64,000 bases of DNA, taken from Phanerochaete sordida. Taxonomy: Eukaryota > Basidiomycota > Agaricomycetes > Polyporales > Phanerochaetaceae. Shown piece after piece: positions 11,825-24,758 of this stretch. How positions within the stretch are numbered: position 1 is the first letter of the stretch; every line of letters begins with the position of its first letter. The stretch spans positions 62,001-126,000 of the forward strand of contig BPQB01000058.1 in NCBI GenBank assembly GCA_019973155.2, written 5' to 3'. The notes under the pieces were generated by a model. It saw nothing but the letters and a program-made list of their open reading frames with translations, searched no databases and was not told where the DNA came from. The position numbers were made by a program, and so were the translations under genes.

Positions 11825-12423
11825 ATGTCTGACTACCAACCCCCGCCCATTGCTCCGCAAACCATTGCCCCTCAAGACGACGGTTCCGGCACTGTACCTG
11901 AGCCAACCCGGGAAGTCGAGGCTGCACCGATCACCGAGCAGGAGGTGGGCGAGTATCGCGAGCAAGACCGTTTCTTGCCAGTAAGGTACCTACCGTAAGG
12001 TCGACCAGTTGCTGAGCTGACGTTGACCTGGTTCATCCCTCCAGATAGCAAATGTGTCGCGCATCATGAAGGCGTCCGTCCCGGGCACGGCCAAGATCTC
12101 GAAAGAGGCTAAGGAGTGCGTGCAAGAATGCGTCTCCGAGTTCATCAGCTTCATCACCTCCGAGGCTGCGGAGAAGTGTCAGATGGAGAAGCGGAAGACT
12201 ATCGGCGGGGAGGATATTCTGTACGCGATGCTCACGCTGGGCTTCGAGAACTATGCAGAGACTCTCAAGATCCATCTCGCGAAGCTGCGCCAGGTGCGTC
12301 CCCCAGCCCGTGTACTGAAGAATGAGCTGGCATACCACTCCGAAGCCTCAGACTCAGACGAACGCTTCCGGAGCACATGCACGACCAGACACCGGCACAT
12401 CAAGCGAAGCACGAGAGGAGTAG
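11825..12423 (+). CDS. HAP3: CCAAT-binding transcription factor subunit NF-YB (Hap3)
   Basis: Histone-fold subunit that pairs with NF-YC/Hap5 and then NF-YA/Hap2 to bind CCAAT boxes in the nucleus. Exons 11825-11980, 12045-12293 and 12352-12423 join to 158 codons plus stop. The first exon is a Pro/Glu-rich leader ending REQDRFLP. The second encodes nearly the whole histone fold: [27 protein letters not shown], then [17 protein letters not shown] and [16 protein letters not shown], all hallmark NF-YB blocks. The short third exon adds a Thr/Ser/Glu tail and is the least certain part. The family is highly conserved, so the identity is firm. The start is chosen at 11825 because it directly precedes the conserved leader and an in-frame splice. 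Confidence 0.93.
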
Positions 12424-12736
12424 CTGGCTACTACAACACTAGGCCGATGCATCACCGCCGCCCTCCCTCTCTCTTGTATCCCAATTTCCGGCTAGAATTG
12501 CCGTCTCTTCGCTGGGGAATCCCTGCCGTCCCTCTGTCTATTTTCCCTTACTGCTCCTGCTACCTCCTCCTGTACTCTGTGTATCATAATACCCGTGACT
12601 TGCTACTCTTCTCGAGGCTAATAATTGAATGTCTCCGCACTATGACCAGCTCACATCGCTGCGTGCCAGGACAGCTGCACATCCGTGCGCGCGTGCACCG
12701 TCTCTAGCGCCTCACTCTTCTTCCTAGACCACCATC
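12424..12736. other. Intergenic, CT-rich
   Basis: Pyrimidine-rich DNA (several runs of C and T at about 12460-12610) between Hap3 and Gpn2. It probably contains the Hap3 3' end and the Gpn2 promoter. No gene or repeat is seen. Confidence 0.4.
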
Positions 12737-13968
12737 ATGCCTTTCGGCGAAGTCGTATGCGGTGCCCCAGGCAGCGGCAAGTCCACATACTGCTACGGCA
12801 AATCGCAGCTTTTCAACGCTCTCAACAGACCCATTGCCGTCGTTAATCTCGACCCGGCGAATGACAATATTCCGTACCCTTGTGCGATCGACATATCGTC
12901 CCTCATAACGCTCGAGGACGTCATGCGAGAACACGGTCTGGGGCCGAACGGGGGCATGCTTTACTGTATGGAATACCTAGAGGCCAACTATGACTGGCTC
13001 GAAGACCGACTGAAGGAGCTCGGCGATGACGCATACGTCCTCTTTGACCTCCCGGGGCAGGTCGAGCTCAGCACGAACCACGAGAGCGTGCGGCGAATTA
13101 TACGCCGGCTGACGAAGAGCGGGTTTCGGGTGCGCCATCCATACACTGAGGCCGAGAGACCAAGTCTGACCAAGCAAGCCATGTCCTAGCTAGCTGCCGT
13201 GCACCTCTGCGACGCACACTACGTGACGGATGCCTCCAAATTCGTGTCAGTACTCATGCTCTCGCTACGCGCGATGCTCCATCTCGAGCTCCCTCACGTC
13301 AACGTGCTGTCGAAGGTCGACCTCATTGCGCAGTATGGCGAACTCGGTACGTCCAGCTGGGCTCTCGCTTCCGAATTGCCGCCTGATCCCTGCAGACTTC
13401 AATCTCGACTTCTACACGGAGGTGCAGGACCTGTCCTACCTCGAAAATGCCCTCACCGCCACATCTCCGCGCTACAAAGAGCTGAACATGGCGATATGCT
13501 CGCTCATTGAAGACTTTGGGCTCGTTGGCTTCGAGACACTCGCAATTGAGGTCAGCGCAGCTCCGCGCCTCAATGTTTCCAGAGCTAATTGCCGCCCAGG
13601 ACAAGGAATCCATGCTACATCTCACGCGGGTCATCGACAAAGCGACAGGCTGCGTGTTCGTTCCCCCGCCAGACTCGAAGGTCCCACCGGGCGCGACAGA
13701 CAGCACGGGCGCGCCGCCGACGCAGCGGCCGAACATGTACAGCCTGATGTCGAGCGCGATGGGCCCCATGCACGGCCCGCGCAGCGACGTGCGCGACGTC
13801 CAGGAGCGGTGGATCGACGCGCGGGACGAGTACGACGAGCACGAACGTGCGCAGTGGCGGAAGGAGGGGCTTGCCGTGCAGGAGCAGGCGCGAAAGAAAA
13901 ACCAGATACGACAGCGCGGCGGGCCTTCACGAGACAAGGACGGCGATACGCCCATGTCTGCCTCATAG
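12737..13968 (+). CDS. GPN2: GPN-loop GTPase 2
   Basis: Small GTPase of the Gpn/XAB1 family, required for assembly and nuclear import of RNA polymerase II and III. Exons 12737-13129, 13190-13346, 13396-13550 and 13600-13968 join to 357 codons plus stop. The P-loop GAPGSGKST is at residues 9-17, the family-defining Gly-Pro-Asn insertion is in [16 protein letters not shown] (about residue 70), and DLPGQ (G3) and LSKVDL (G4) follow. [18 protein letters not shown] matches Gpn2 rather than Gpn1 or Gpn3. The last exon carries a Ser/Pro/Met-rich stretch and a charged Arg/Lys-rich tail of about 70 residues, longer than in animal Gpn2. Confidence 0.93.
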
Positions 13969-14120
13969 CCACTCTACACACCATGATACTTGTGTAGATA
14001 GATGGCGAATTGAATATTTCGAAAACTCTACCCTTTTCGAGTCCGGACTCTACTGAATGCTGGTACATAAGGACGGTATCGAGGAAAAGGACGCGACCGT
14101 GACGAACGCAGATGAAGGCT

Positions 14121-17100
14121 CTACAAGCGCATGATCAGCTGCTTCACGCCTGCCATCCACAAGCCAATATCGTCTGTCATGGAGCCAGTCCTGAGCAGGT
14201 CGATGTGGATGGCGAGTGCAGATTCGCGGTCTCGGGCCTCCATAGCTGAAGAATAGATGAGTAAACACTCAGATGCGACGGGGCCAACGCAAGACCTACC
14301 GCGCGTCAGTACAAGAAGCTGGTCGCAGACCGGCTTCGACAGCGTTTCGCAGTTGAGGGCATCGAACAATGGGTTGATGCGACGTTCAAGGTCATCGACG
14401 AGACGCTTTTGCTGAGGCTACACGGGTGCGCATGAGGAAGAGAGAATGTGTAGACATACGATGAACACATACCGGAGTGGTCTGCTTGACGATCTCGAGC
14501 TGCTGGGAGATGACGCTGTACACGGGCCTCAAGTGGTCCGGGATGTGGCTACGGTCACCAGGTGCTGTAACTTTCGTCAGCAACGGATTGAGAACATTTC
14601 GCAGCTAGATACGTACGATATTTTGGTGGCGCAGGGCCTGTCTTCTTCGGTGGGCCCGAAGGGGCGGGCTGTCCCGGACCAGGAGGGGATGTCATGGGTG
14701 GCCCACCAGCGGGCGGAGGACCAGGCCTAGGGGCGCCTCCCGGGGGCGGCGGAGCAAACGAGCCTTGCTGCGGGGGCGGGGCAAAGCCTGCCTGCGGAGG
14801 CGGCGCGTATCCACCCTGTCCTGGCGGAGGTGCGTACATGCCCTGCTGCTGTGGAGGCGGCGTGCCACGAGCGAACGCAGGCGAGGGCGTCGCGCGCATC
14901 GGCGGCGGGCCAGGAGGAAGGTGTGCGGGAGCCGCTGGAGGCGTCTGTTGGGGCACGTGGCCGCGCGGCGGTGGCATGGCGAACTGACCTTGCGGCGGAG
15001 GGCCTCGGGCGAACCCTGGTCCCTGCGGCGGCGACATCATGCGCTGAGGCGGAGGAGGCATGCCCTGCTGGTGTCCCTGCGGCGCACCCGGGGGAGGATA
15101 TGGTCCCGGTCCTTGCTGGGGAGGCGGCATACGCTGGCCTTGCGGAGGAGGAGGCGGCCTCTGCTGCACGCTGCCTGGGCGTGGAGGGGGTGGCAATGTC
15201 GTTGGCGGCTGTCCATGGGCCGGCGGCGTAGGCGGCAGGACACCTGGGGACGGCGCATTAGGGAACGGAGACGTGATCGCCGACAGCTTGTTCGCGTTCG
15301 CGTTAGCATTCGAGGGCGTGCGGCGCGCAGCGACATGAGCGGGTGCATCATTCCATCCACCGTTGTCCCGCTTAATGGGAGGACCCTTCGGTGGAGGTGC
15401 TGACGAGGTGCCGCGGCCAGGCGGGGGAGGCAAGGCTGGAGCCTGTTGGTTTGGCGGCTGGCTGTAAGGCCCAGGTGCATAGCCAGACGGAGCTGGTTGC
15501 TGGTACCCTGACTGGCTCTGCGCGATGGGTGGCGCACCATATTGCGTAGCAGGTGGTGCATACGTAGAAGCTGACCCGTATGGGGCGTACGTCGAGGGCG
15601 CTTGAACCGGAGCAGGCGGCTGAGGGACGAACGGCTGTTGCACGGGTGCAGGAACACCGTACGGAGCGCCATACCCATAGACGGAAGTGCTAGGAGCGAT
15701 GGCTGGTGCCTTCGCAGGAATAGACGACGGGCCAGCAATGGCACTCGGGCTGATCGGCGCAGCGCTCATGCCAGCTGCAACTTGGAGTCGCTTACGGCCT
15801 TCGGTGAAGTCAAGGTGACTGCCAGGAGAACCATGGTAGCCCGAAGGGGTTAGCTTGAGGAAAGAGACGGCCTCCTTGACGAGACCTTGGGCGGCCAAGA
15901 GATCAGCGTACTCGAAGTAGCGGTCATAGAGGGCAGCGAGTTTGTACGTCCTGGCTTCTTCTTCTTCGGGGCTGGCGTGCTGGGCAAGATCGGTGTCTTC
16001 ATACTTGATGGCCTTCCGGAAGACGGTGACCTTCTCGATGAAAGTCTGCAATGCATACGCGTGTGCAGTGTAGCGCGACCCGTGGAGGCTCTCATCCTGA
16101 AGCAAGCCTGCCTCCTCTTCCGCCAACTCCTCGATCCAGATGTTGACGAGTCGTTCAAGCCTTCCGGCCGCCAAGTAAGTCAACGTCGCGTTCTTGCGGA
16201 ACTCCAGCGAACGCTCAGCAGCGTCAGCGGCGCTAGACGCCTTTGCAAGGCTCGCCTGGAACTCGAGGCGCTGTCCGAGCTGCTCGGCAAGGTTGGCAAA
16301 GTCGTCCTGGTTGGCGAAAGTGCAGAGCACCACAAAGATCTCCTGCCATTCCTGCAAGTCGGCGTTCTGAACAATATCCTCGAGGTCGTCGGTGACGATG
16401 GACTGGAAGAGCCGGAGGTAGGGGAGTTCGGGGGTGCGGCGCTCGAAGTAGGCCTTCTGGGTGCGCTGCAGAAGCTCAGGGCCACCGCGCACTGCAAGGA
16501 GGATCGCGTCCGCAAATCGCTCGCAGGACAGACAGAGCGACACTGCGGACTCGAAGTCGCCGAGGACAAGGGCTTTCGTCACCAGTCGGTCGGTCTCGGA
16601 TTCGTCGTTGGGGTATATCCTGAAGGTGTTGTTCTTCAGTATCTCGGACGCAGCCGAAGAGGGGCGAGAGCCGATGGTGGCAGCAACCGACGAGTCCAGA
16701 GGGTAATTGTGGTGGGGGATGTCAATATGCGGGTCATCTGAGCGCGAGGTACCGATGCTGCCGAAGAAGTCAGCAGCAGCATCCGTCTGGGGAGTGCCCG
16801 CGATTTCGTCACCGAACAAGCTCGGCGCAGTAGTGGTGGATTCTCCGTCGGCGTGGTGGGTCGCATCCGAAGCGGCACCGGTGCTCACTTCCGACGGAGT
16901 CGTCTCAGCGGCAAGTGCGTTAGTGTCGTTCTCCTCCTCTTCCGTCTCCTCAGTCTCCTCGGGAGTGGGCTCACGCTCGGGCTCCGCGAAGGAGACAACA
17001 GGCTCACGGGGCTCGAGGTCGGTCTCGGTTAGATCTTCGTCCGCGAGGGCGTCAGCGGCTGTGGATGCCTTCAGCTTCTCAACGGCCTCGGCAACGCGAG

Positions 17101-18810
17101 CCTTGATCTCCTCCTTCGAGAAACCGAGGAGGGTAATGAGCTCGTCACGGGAGTTGGCCTTGAAGAGGCTGAGGAGCGCCTTCCACCCAGCAGACACTTC
17201 TTGGCTCTCTTGCGCACCCTTCTCACTGGCAAGGACATCGAGGCTGTCAGAGTCAATCGCAGACTGGAGCTTCTCTGCGCGATCGACGATACTCGGCTCG
17301 GTTGAGACCTTTCTAATGTGCACGACCCCGCTTTGGTGCTTGCCCGAGGCATTAGGCAAGTTCGAGACTGTCGTGAGCTTGCCGCCGTAGCCGAATGAGG
17401 CTGAGGTAGGTCGGCGGAGCCATTTCGGCGGTTGCTTGAGCGAAAGGGTGCCCTGATTTGCGCGCGTGAAGCCAGCTGAGTCGAAGATGTCCGACGCGTC
17501 TGTCGCAGGTGGCGCGACGGGCTCAGAGCGCTCGTTGGTAGACTGGATCGAGTGGATGCCAATGGTTCCGTCGAAGAAGGCGGTGGCGAAGAGATCGGGA
17601 TTGCGAGGACACCAGTCGACCTGGAAGGCCCAATTATCGGCCGACGGGAGCTCTCCGATAATCTCTGATGTTTGCGGGTTCCAGCACAGTGCACGGTTGT
17701 CCTTGCCGCAAGAAAGTAGCAAGTCGGGGTCTTGCTTGCACCACGAGAGCGAGAGAACACCCTTCTCATGTCCGGTGAGGATCTAAAGGATGATTAGCCA
17801 ACTTCGCTCAAGGCGGCGCAATTACATCACGCACCTTCTCCGGAGCACGCGCGTTACGGAGGTCCCACACCATGATCACGGGTGACGTGTCATCCTCGGA
17901 AGATGTAACGAGACGCGTCGCCTATACGCGCACGTAAGTCAAGCTTCACTGGGGATATGCACGCGACGTACATTGTCTGGATGCCATGCAACATCACTCA
18001 TACCGCGTCTCCCTCCGACAGCGAGGCCCGCTCCGAAGCCTTGCACGCCGGCTTGTGTACCCGCTCCACCTCCGTATGCCAAGGCGGCGACTTCTCTCTT
18101 GCCACGCAGATCCCACACCACGGTGTATCCTGTACTGCTTGATGCCGCTAGCGCGTACTGGACGTGGTGGTTCCATGCCAGTGACGTGATTTCGTCGAGC
18201 TTCGTGCTGCGCGTTCCTGGAGAGTAAGGCTTGCTTGGATCTTTCAAATCCCAGATGTAAATCTGGAAAACATAAGTTCATGTCATTGGTAGCGCAATGG
18301 GACCGTACCTCGCCGTTGACGGCGCCTGACGCGAAGAGATTGGTCTGAATGGGATTGAAGTCCAGCCCGCGGACTGGACCTGTGTGCGCCTTGTTACGAA
18401 GTACAAGCGACTCCGAGACACTAGAACACGCGTCAGATAAGCGTCACAAAGGTTCCATAGAATACATACTCTGCCTGCGCGAGGATATTAGCGGGATCCC
18501 AGATATCCAGCTCTCCGTTCTCCATGCCCGCGACGATGACGCCCCGGTCGCGCCCTCCATCCGTGTAACCCCAGGCGAGGCGGTTGAACCTTGAGCTTGT
18601 CGTTACGTGCGCCTTGGCACCAGCCTGACCCTCGCCTCCCAACTCGTATTCGTTCTTGTCCAGAAAGTCCGGCTGCCAGATCTCGAGCTGGCCGTTGTTA
18701 CTGAATGATTCGTCCAACGCTCCAGCGACGGTACCCGTCGCGAGAAGCGGAAGTGAGGGGGACGGCGACCATGCGAAGGTCGACGTCCTGCGTATTTCCT
18801 TCAGTTTCAT
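14121..18810 (-). CDS. SEC31: COPII outer coat subunit Sec31
   Basis: Forms the outer cage of COPII vesicles with Sec13 at ER exit sites. Eight exons on the minus strand: 18810-18470, 18420-18309, 18262-17972, 17921-17835, 17782-14617, 14564-14473, 14417-14300, 14245-14121. They join to 1,443 codons plus stop, close to the family norm. The N-terminus (MKLKEIRRTSTFAWSPS) starts a WD40 propeller with NGELDIWDP, IYIWDLKDP, YTVVWDLRGK and IMVWDLRNARAPEK blades. The 3.2-kb exon 5 continues with the propeller end, an acidic linker, and the alpha-solenoid (residues about 650-900). A 500-residue Pro/Gln/Gly-rich region follows that would bind Sec23. The last three exons encode the conserved C-terminal helical domain. 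It is divergent from CFT1, 383 bases away. Confidence 0.95.
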
Positions 18811-19193
18811 GGTGGAAGGAGGTTGTTAGGTGCTGTGGTCGTCCCGCAGACACGTATGACGAGGTCGCATCACCCAGACGCCCTACGTGTAGCACCAGTA
18901 AGCGGAAAGCATTCACACGGTAACAAGTGGTAAGCTTGTTTGCTTACCCGAGTAAGCTCGCTTTGCTACTCCAATTTCGACATCCAAACGCGCATCGTGT
19001 GCTCATTCTCCCTACCGCCACGGCCTCGCGCCCAGGTTTACTATCGACATCCTGGTGACATTCGCCGCGAATTGGCATCGCCGTGAATAAGAGCTAACAA
19101 CGAGGTAAGTCTCGTCGTCCTCAACTGTGGCTCTGACTAGCTCAGAGTTACGCACTTTAGGGCTGTCATAGCGCGTTTGCCACCTTGAACAAG
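18811..19193. promoter_or_regulatory. Divergent intergenic region SEC31/CFT1
   Basis: 383 bases between two start codons that face away from each other, so both promoters are presumably here. The middle repeats the pattern gtaagc/gcttac several times around 18920-18960. No TATA box is evident. Confidence 0.4.
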
Positions 19194-22100
19194 ATGCAAG
19201 CCCTTCGACACGAGATTCTTCCCCCAAGTGGCGTAGAGTATGCTGCATGCCTCAAGCTAACTCCTGCGACTGCTCTGGGCAGTGGGCCGTCGACAAGCCA
19301 GGCAACAGGAAAAGCTGTCTTCAACGTTGTCGTGGCCCGATCGAACTTCCTGCGCATATTTGAGGTCCGGGAAGAAGCTCCGCCAATCTCGACCCAAAAA
19401 GATGAAGAGCGCGAGAGGCGAGCTAGTGTTCGTAAGGGCACTGAAGCGGTCGAAGGAGAGGTGGAAATGGACGCGTCGGGCGAGGGCTTCGTCAACATGG
19501 GTTCGGCCAAGGTGAATTGCGCGCACATTTACTACGACGGCATGCATCACGGTGTCTTCTCTACGTCCCTCAATGAAAATTTGCTTTTCCTCAACGCTGT
19601 GAGAGTGAGATTTTTGCAAGGACGGGAGCTGACCCTGTATTATCTCAGCCCACCGGTCAGAATGGCGCAGCCAACCCGCCAACGGTCAAGCGGTTCTATT
19701 TCATTCGCGAACACCGTCTTCATGGCACAGTCACCGGCATAGAGAGCATACGCATCGTCGGCTCGCAAGAAGACGGCTTGGATCGCTTACTGGTGTCGTT
19801 CAAGGATGCGAAGGTCAGACCCAATTCGTCCGCCTTGACTGCTGAAGGTGACATTTGTTTGCTAGATCGCCCTTCTAGAGTGGTCCGATGCCGTGAACGA
19901 TTTGCTCACGGTTTCCATGCACACTTACGAGCGAGCACCTCAAATGGTATTCTATCACTATGACTTCTCCTACCAGTCTGACCTCTCCATGTGTAGATGA
20001 CGTTAGAAGCACCCCTCTTCCGTTCGCAGCTCCGCACCGACCCGTTATCTCGCTGTGCAGCACTCATGATGCCCAAGGACTCTATCGCTGTGTTGCCGTT
20101 TTATCAGTCGCAAGCGGACTTGGACGTCATGGAGCAGGAGACGCAAGCGAGGTGAGACGTTCTCGGTCATAGCTGGGGCTCTCTTGACCTGTCGAATCGT
20201 AGAGATGTCCCTTATTCCCCCAGCTTCGTGCTCGATTTGACTGCCGAAGTCGACGTACGAATCAAGCATGTCATCGACATGGTGTTCCTTCCCGGATTTA
20301 ACAGCCCAACGGTTGCTGTACTTTTCCAGAATACACAAACTTGGACTAGGTCGGTCCTATATCTCGATTTCAACGGATGGAAATATTGACGTTTGTCTGC
20401 ATCATGCTAGTCGCCTCCGAGAGTTCAAGGATACCGTTGGCCTAATCATCTTCACCTTGGACCTCGTCACCCGCAACTGTCCAGTACTCACTGCCGTCGA
20501 AGGCCTCCCATACGACTGCCTCTACCTCGTCCCTTGTTCGGCCGAGCTAGGCGGTGTTGTAGTCGTGTCCGCAAACGCCCTCACGCACGTTGCCCAGGCT
20601 GCGAAACGAGTTATCTTGCCTGTCAACGGCTGGCAAGCGCGCGTCTCCGACCATCCACTTCCTCAGCTCACAGATCAGGAGAAAGAGCAAAACCTGAAGC
20701 TTGAGGGTTCGCATGCGGTGTTCGTGGACGACAAGAAGTTCTTCCTACTTCTGAGCGACGGGACAGTTTACCCAGTAGAGGTACATGCTGATGGACGGAC
20801 TGTCTCACGGCTTACCTTGGGCTCTGCCCTGGCGAGGACAACTATTCCGACCATAGTTCGCCGTGTCTCCAGCGACAACCTCTTCATTGGAAGCACGGTG
20901 GGGCCCTCCGTACTGTTAAAGACGTCACATGTCGAGGAAGAAATCAAGGATGAAGACGTGGAAATGGATACTGCGCCCGCAGCCGTTGTTGACGAAGCGA
21001 ACGAGATGGATCTGGACGACGACGACGGTAGGTGTGGGCACCTTATTGCGTTCGGGTATACTCTGATTGCAGGTTCCAGACCTATACGGCCCAAGCTCGA
21101 ACCAGCCAGATGACCTGTCGAAAGGGGCCGCCAACGGCACAGGTGCTTCGACGAAGACGCGCACGGTCGTACACCTGTCGCTTTGCGACTCCTTGCCAGC
21201 GTACGGCCCTATATCCGACATTACCTTCTCCCTGACGCGAGTAGGAGTACGTGTTCAGGCTATTCGTGTTCCTGGGCTGCGCTGACTGCCATAATACCAG
21301 GATCGTCCTGTTGCGGAGCTTGTTGCAGCCACCGGGTCAGGCAGCCTGGGTGGCTTCACACTGTTCCAGGTAGGTCTTGGAGTGTTTGAGCCCCGCAGTC
21401 GACCTCGTGCTGAACGTTTCCTCAATAGCGCGATCTGCCCTCGCGCGTGAAACGCAAGCTGCACGCCATAGGCGGCGGTCGTGGCATGTGGTCTCTCGCG
21501 GTGCGACAGGCCGTGAAGGTCAATGGCTCAACGTACGAGCGACCGTCGAACCCGCATCTCGGAGGCAACGACGCTGTGATCCTCAGCACGGACGCTAATC
21601 CGTCGCCTGGTTTGTCGAGGGTGAGTTTTGTGTACTGCCGGTCGTGTGCTCCAGCCGGCTAACGCTCAGCGGCGCAGATCGCTTCTCGCTCCGCAAAGAA
21701 CGACGTCCAGATTACCACGCGGATACCTGGCACGACTATCGGCGCCGCATCCTTCTTCCAAGGGACAGCGATTCTCCACGTCATGTCAAACGCCATTCGC
21801 GTCCTTGAGCCTGGTATGTTTCAGTATTGCTCAACTAGCGATGTCGCTCATGAGCACCATGGCAGACGGTACCGAACGCCAGATCATTAAAGACCTCGAT
21901 GGCAGCGTGCCGCGGCCGAAGATCAGATATTGCAGTATATGCGACCCCTTCATTTTGGTCATACGCGAGGACGATTCGCTCGGATTGTTCATCGGCGAGC
22001 CCGAACGTGGGAAGATCCGGCGAAAAGACATGTCACCCATGGGTGAGAAGGTGAGGTTACTAGAGCGATTATTGCCGTTCGCACGCCTGACAGACATGTC

Positions 22101-24758
22101 AGACTTCGAAATACATTGCCGGGTGCTTCTTCACGGACACAGCTGGGATCTTCCAGTCTCGCGCTGACACAGCGTCGGCGGCGGACAAGGATGTGACGTC
22201 AACGCTTCAGACTGTGATGAATGCAGGCACGAAAACGCAGTGGTTGCTGCTTGTGCGACCGCAGGGCGTCCTCGAGGTGCGTTTGCCTCGCGAAAATAGT
22301 TCGGCCTATCGTTGACCGCAAGCGATGCAGATATGGACACTGCCGAAGCTGACACTGGTGTTTTCCACCCCCAACATCTCCGCGCTGGAGAGCGTGCTTG
22401 TGGATTCAGGAGACGCACCTGCCCCGTCGCTACCCCAGGATCCTCCCCGCAAGCCCCAGGAGCTTGACGTCGAGCAGATCGTGATCGCGTCATTAGGAGA
22501 GACATCTCCTAAGCCATACCTCTTGGTGAGAACATGCATGAACGATGAGCGGGTCACATGCTAACTACGCGATTGTTATCAGGTATTCCTCCGCTGTGGG
22601 CTCTTTACGATCTACGAAGCTCTCCCCACCACAGCAGCCACCGACCCTCTACCACCCACACGCACATCCACTCTATGCGTCAAATTCGTGAAGACCGTCA
22701 CCAGGGCGTTCGACATCCAGCAGACAGACGAAGTCGAGAAGTCGGTGCTCGCCGAGCAGAAGCGCATCTCGCGGCAGCTCATCCCGTTCGTCACTTCTCC
22801 CGCCCCAGGGCGGACCTTCTCGGGAGTCTTCCTCACCGGCGATCGGCCCTGCTGGATCCTCTCGACAGACAAGGGCGGCGTCAAGGTCATGCCCTCGGGC
22901 CACCAGGTGGTCCACGCCTTCACCTCATGTTCGCTTTGGGAGTCCAAGGGCGACTTCCTGCTGTACTCGGACGAGGTGCGCTGCCGTCCCCTGAACCCGT
23001 CTGCGCCCAAATCTAACCCCGCATTTGCAGGGCCCTAGCCTCATCGAGTGGGTTCCTGAGATACAGTTTGAGGGGCACCTGCCTTCGCGGTCTGTACCGC
23101 GGTCTCGGCCGTATTCACATGTCGTCTTCGACCCCACCACGACGCTTCTCGTTGCTGCGTCTTCCCTGCAGTCCACGTTCACGTCGTACGACGAAGAGCG
23201 AAACGTGGTCTGGGAGCCAGACGGTGAGTTGGGCAGCTGGTCACGCGGACGGCGGTCTCTGATGTAAGTCTAGAACCGAACGTGTCCCTCCCTATCTGCG
23301 AGACCTCGACCCTCGAACTCATATCGCCGGATACATGGACAACTATGGATGGGTACGTGTCCTGCATGTCTCGAAATGTTCCCTCGCTCACCGCCGACTC
23401 AGGTACGAGTTCGCCCAAAATGAATTCGTTACATGTATGGAATGCGTTACGCTCGAGACGCTAAGTACAGAGACCGGGACGAAGGATTTCATCGCCGTGA
23501 GCACGACTATCAACCGCGGAGAAGATCTCGCAGTCAAGGGCGCTGTGAGTACTCGTTTCTTCTCCTTCGCCAGTGTATCTAATATACAGCAGGTGTACAT
23601 ATTTGAAGTCGTTGAAGTCGTACCTGATCCCGAGATGGGTCAAAAGCGGTGGTACCGGCTCAGACTGCACTGTCGAGACGAAGCAAAGGGCCCTGTGACC
23701 GCGCTTTGCGGGATGGACAATTATCTTGTCTCGTCTATGGGTCAAAAGGTACGGTCCGAGTTTTTCGCGAATTTACCGACGCTAAATCTTGCTGCGCAGA
23801 TTTTCGTTCGGGCGCTGGACTTGGATGAGCGACTAGTTGGCGTCGCCTTCCTGGATGTTAGCGTCTATGTCACCTCCCTGCGGGCGGTGAAGAACCTACT
23901 GGTCATTGGGGACGCCCTCAAAGGGGTTTGGCTCGTCGCATTTCAGGTACGTCCTCGCTACAAAGGCTGCTCATGGACATGACTAATGGCATCCCGTTCC
24001 GCAGGAGGATCCGTACAAGCTGGTCGTTCTCGCTAAGGACTATTACCCAATCCCGGTCACCTGCGCAGATTTATTCTTCGCGGACGGGCGTGCATCAATC
24101 ATCTCATGTGACGAGGAAGGCGTTCTGAGGCTGAACGAGTATGATCCTCATGGTGAGCAGGCCACCGGCTACGTCCCTGCAGGAGTCCTCACGATCCCGG
24201 AATTAGATCCTGAGTCCAGACACGGTCAACGCCTCCTGTGCCGCACGGAGTTCGATGGGCACACCGAGTACCGTACCTCGCGCCTTATTGCGCGTCGTGG
24301 CAAAGGCTTGGACGCGGAAATACCGCAAGCGAAGTTAATTTGCGGTGCGTCCATGCAAGTTGTGGTGCTTAGTAGAGTTTTTCCTAAACTGTCACGCAGG
24401 GCACACCGACGGATCGTTGACCTCCCTCACCTACGTGGACGATGCAGTCTCGAAGCGGCTCCACCTACTGCAGGGTCAGCTGACTCGGAACGTGCAGCAC
24501 GTCGCAGGGCTCAATCCCAAGGCATTCCGGTACGCCCCTCTTTCCAGCATCAGCAGCGTGTGTCCTGATGGCTCGTGTGACAGTGTTGTCCGCAACGACA
24601 GAGTGGCGAGGCCCCTCACGAAAGGCATCCTGGATGGCAATCTCTTGTCCGCTTTCGAGGATCTTCCCGTCCCGCGCCAGGTCGAGATGACCCGCCAGAT
24701 CGCCACAGAACGGGCCACGGTCCTCAAGGATTGGCTGGATTTAGGCGGGGCGTGGTAA
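19194..24758 (+). CDS. CFT1: Cleavage and polyadenylation specificity factor subunit CFT1 (CPSF160)
   Basis: Large beta-propeller scaffold of the mRNA 3'-processing complex, related to DDB1. The gene is split into roughly 20 exons by 45-60-nt introns. Those I resolved are 19194-19598, 19649-19813, 19866-19946, 19997-20151, 20203-20349, 20411-21027, 21080-21246 and 21301 onward. Diagnostic blocks include LPPSGVEYAACLKL at the start, LLVSFKDAK, MMPKDSIAVLPF, TVAVLFQNTQTWT, the long exon VEGLPYDCLYLVP/AELGGVVVVSANAL, an acidic insert (EEEIKDEDVEMD), and a C-terminal CPSF_A domain (ERNVVWEPD, YVTSLRAVKNLLVIGDALKG, CDEEGVLRLNEYDP, GHTDGSLTSL). The protein ends VLKDWLDLGGAW at 24758. The ATG at 19194 is the first in frame with the conserved start. 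Confidence 0.92.

Noticed and set aside
14694..15403. Gly-, Cys- or Arg-rich open frames on the plus strand over Sec31
   Set aside because: They are antisense shadows of the Pro-rich region of Sec31; the composition follows from Pro codons read backwards.
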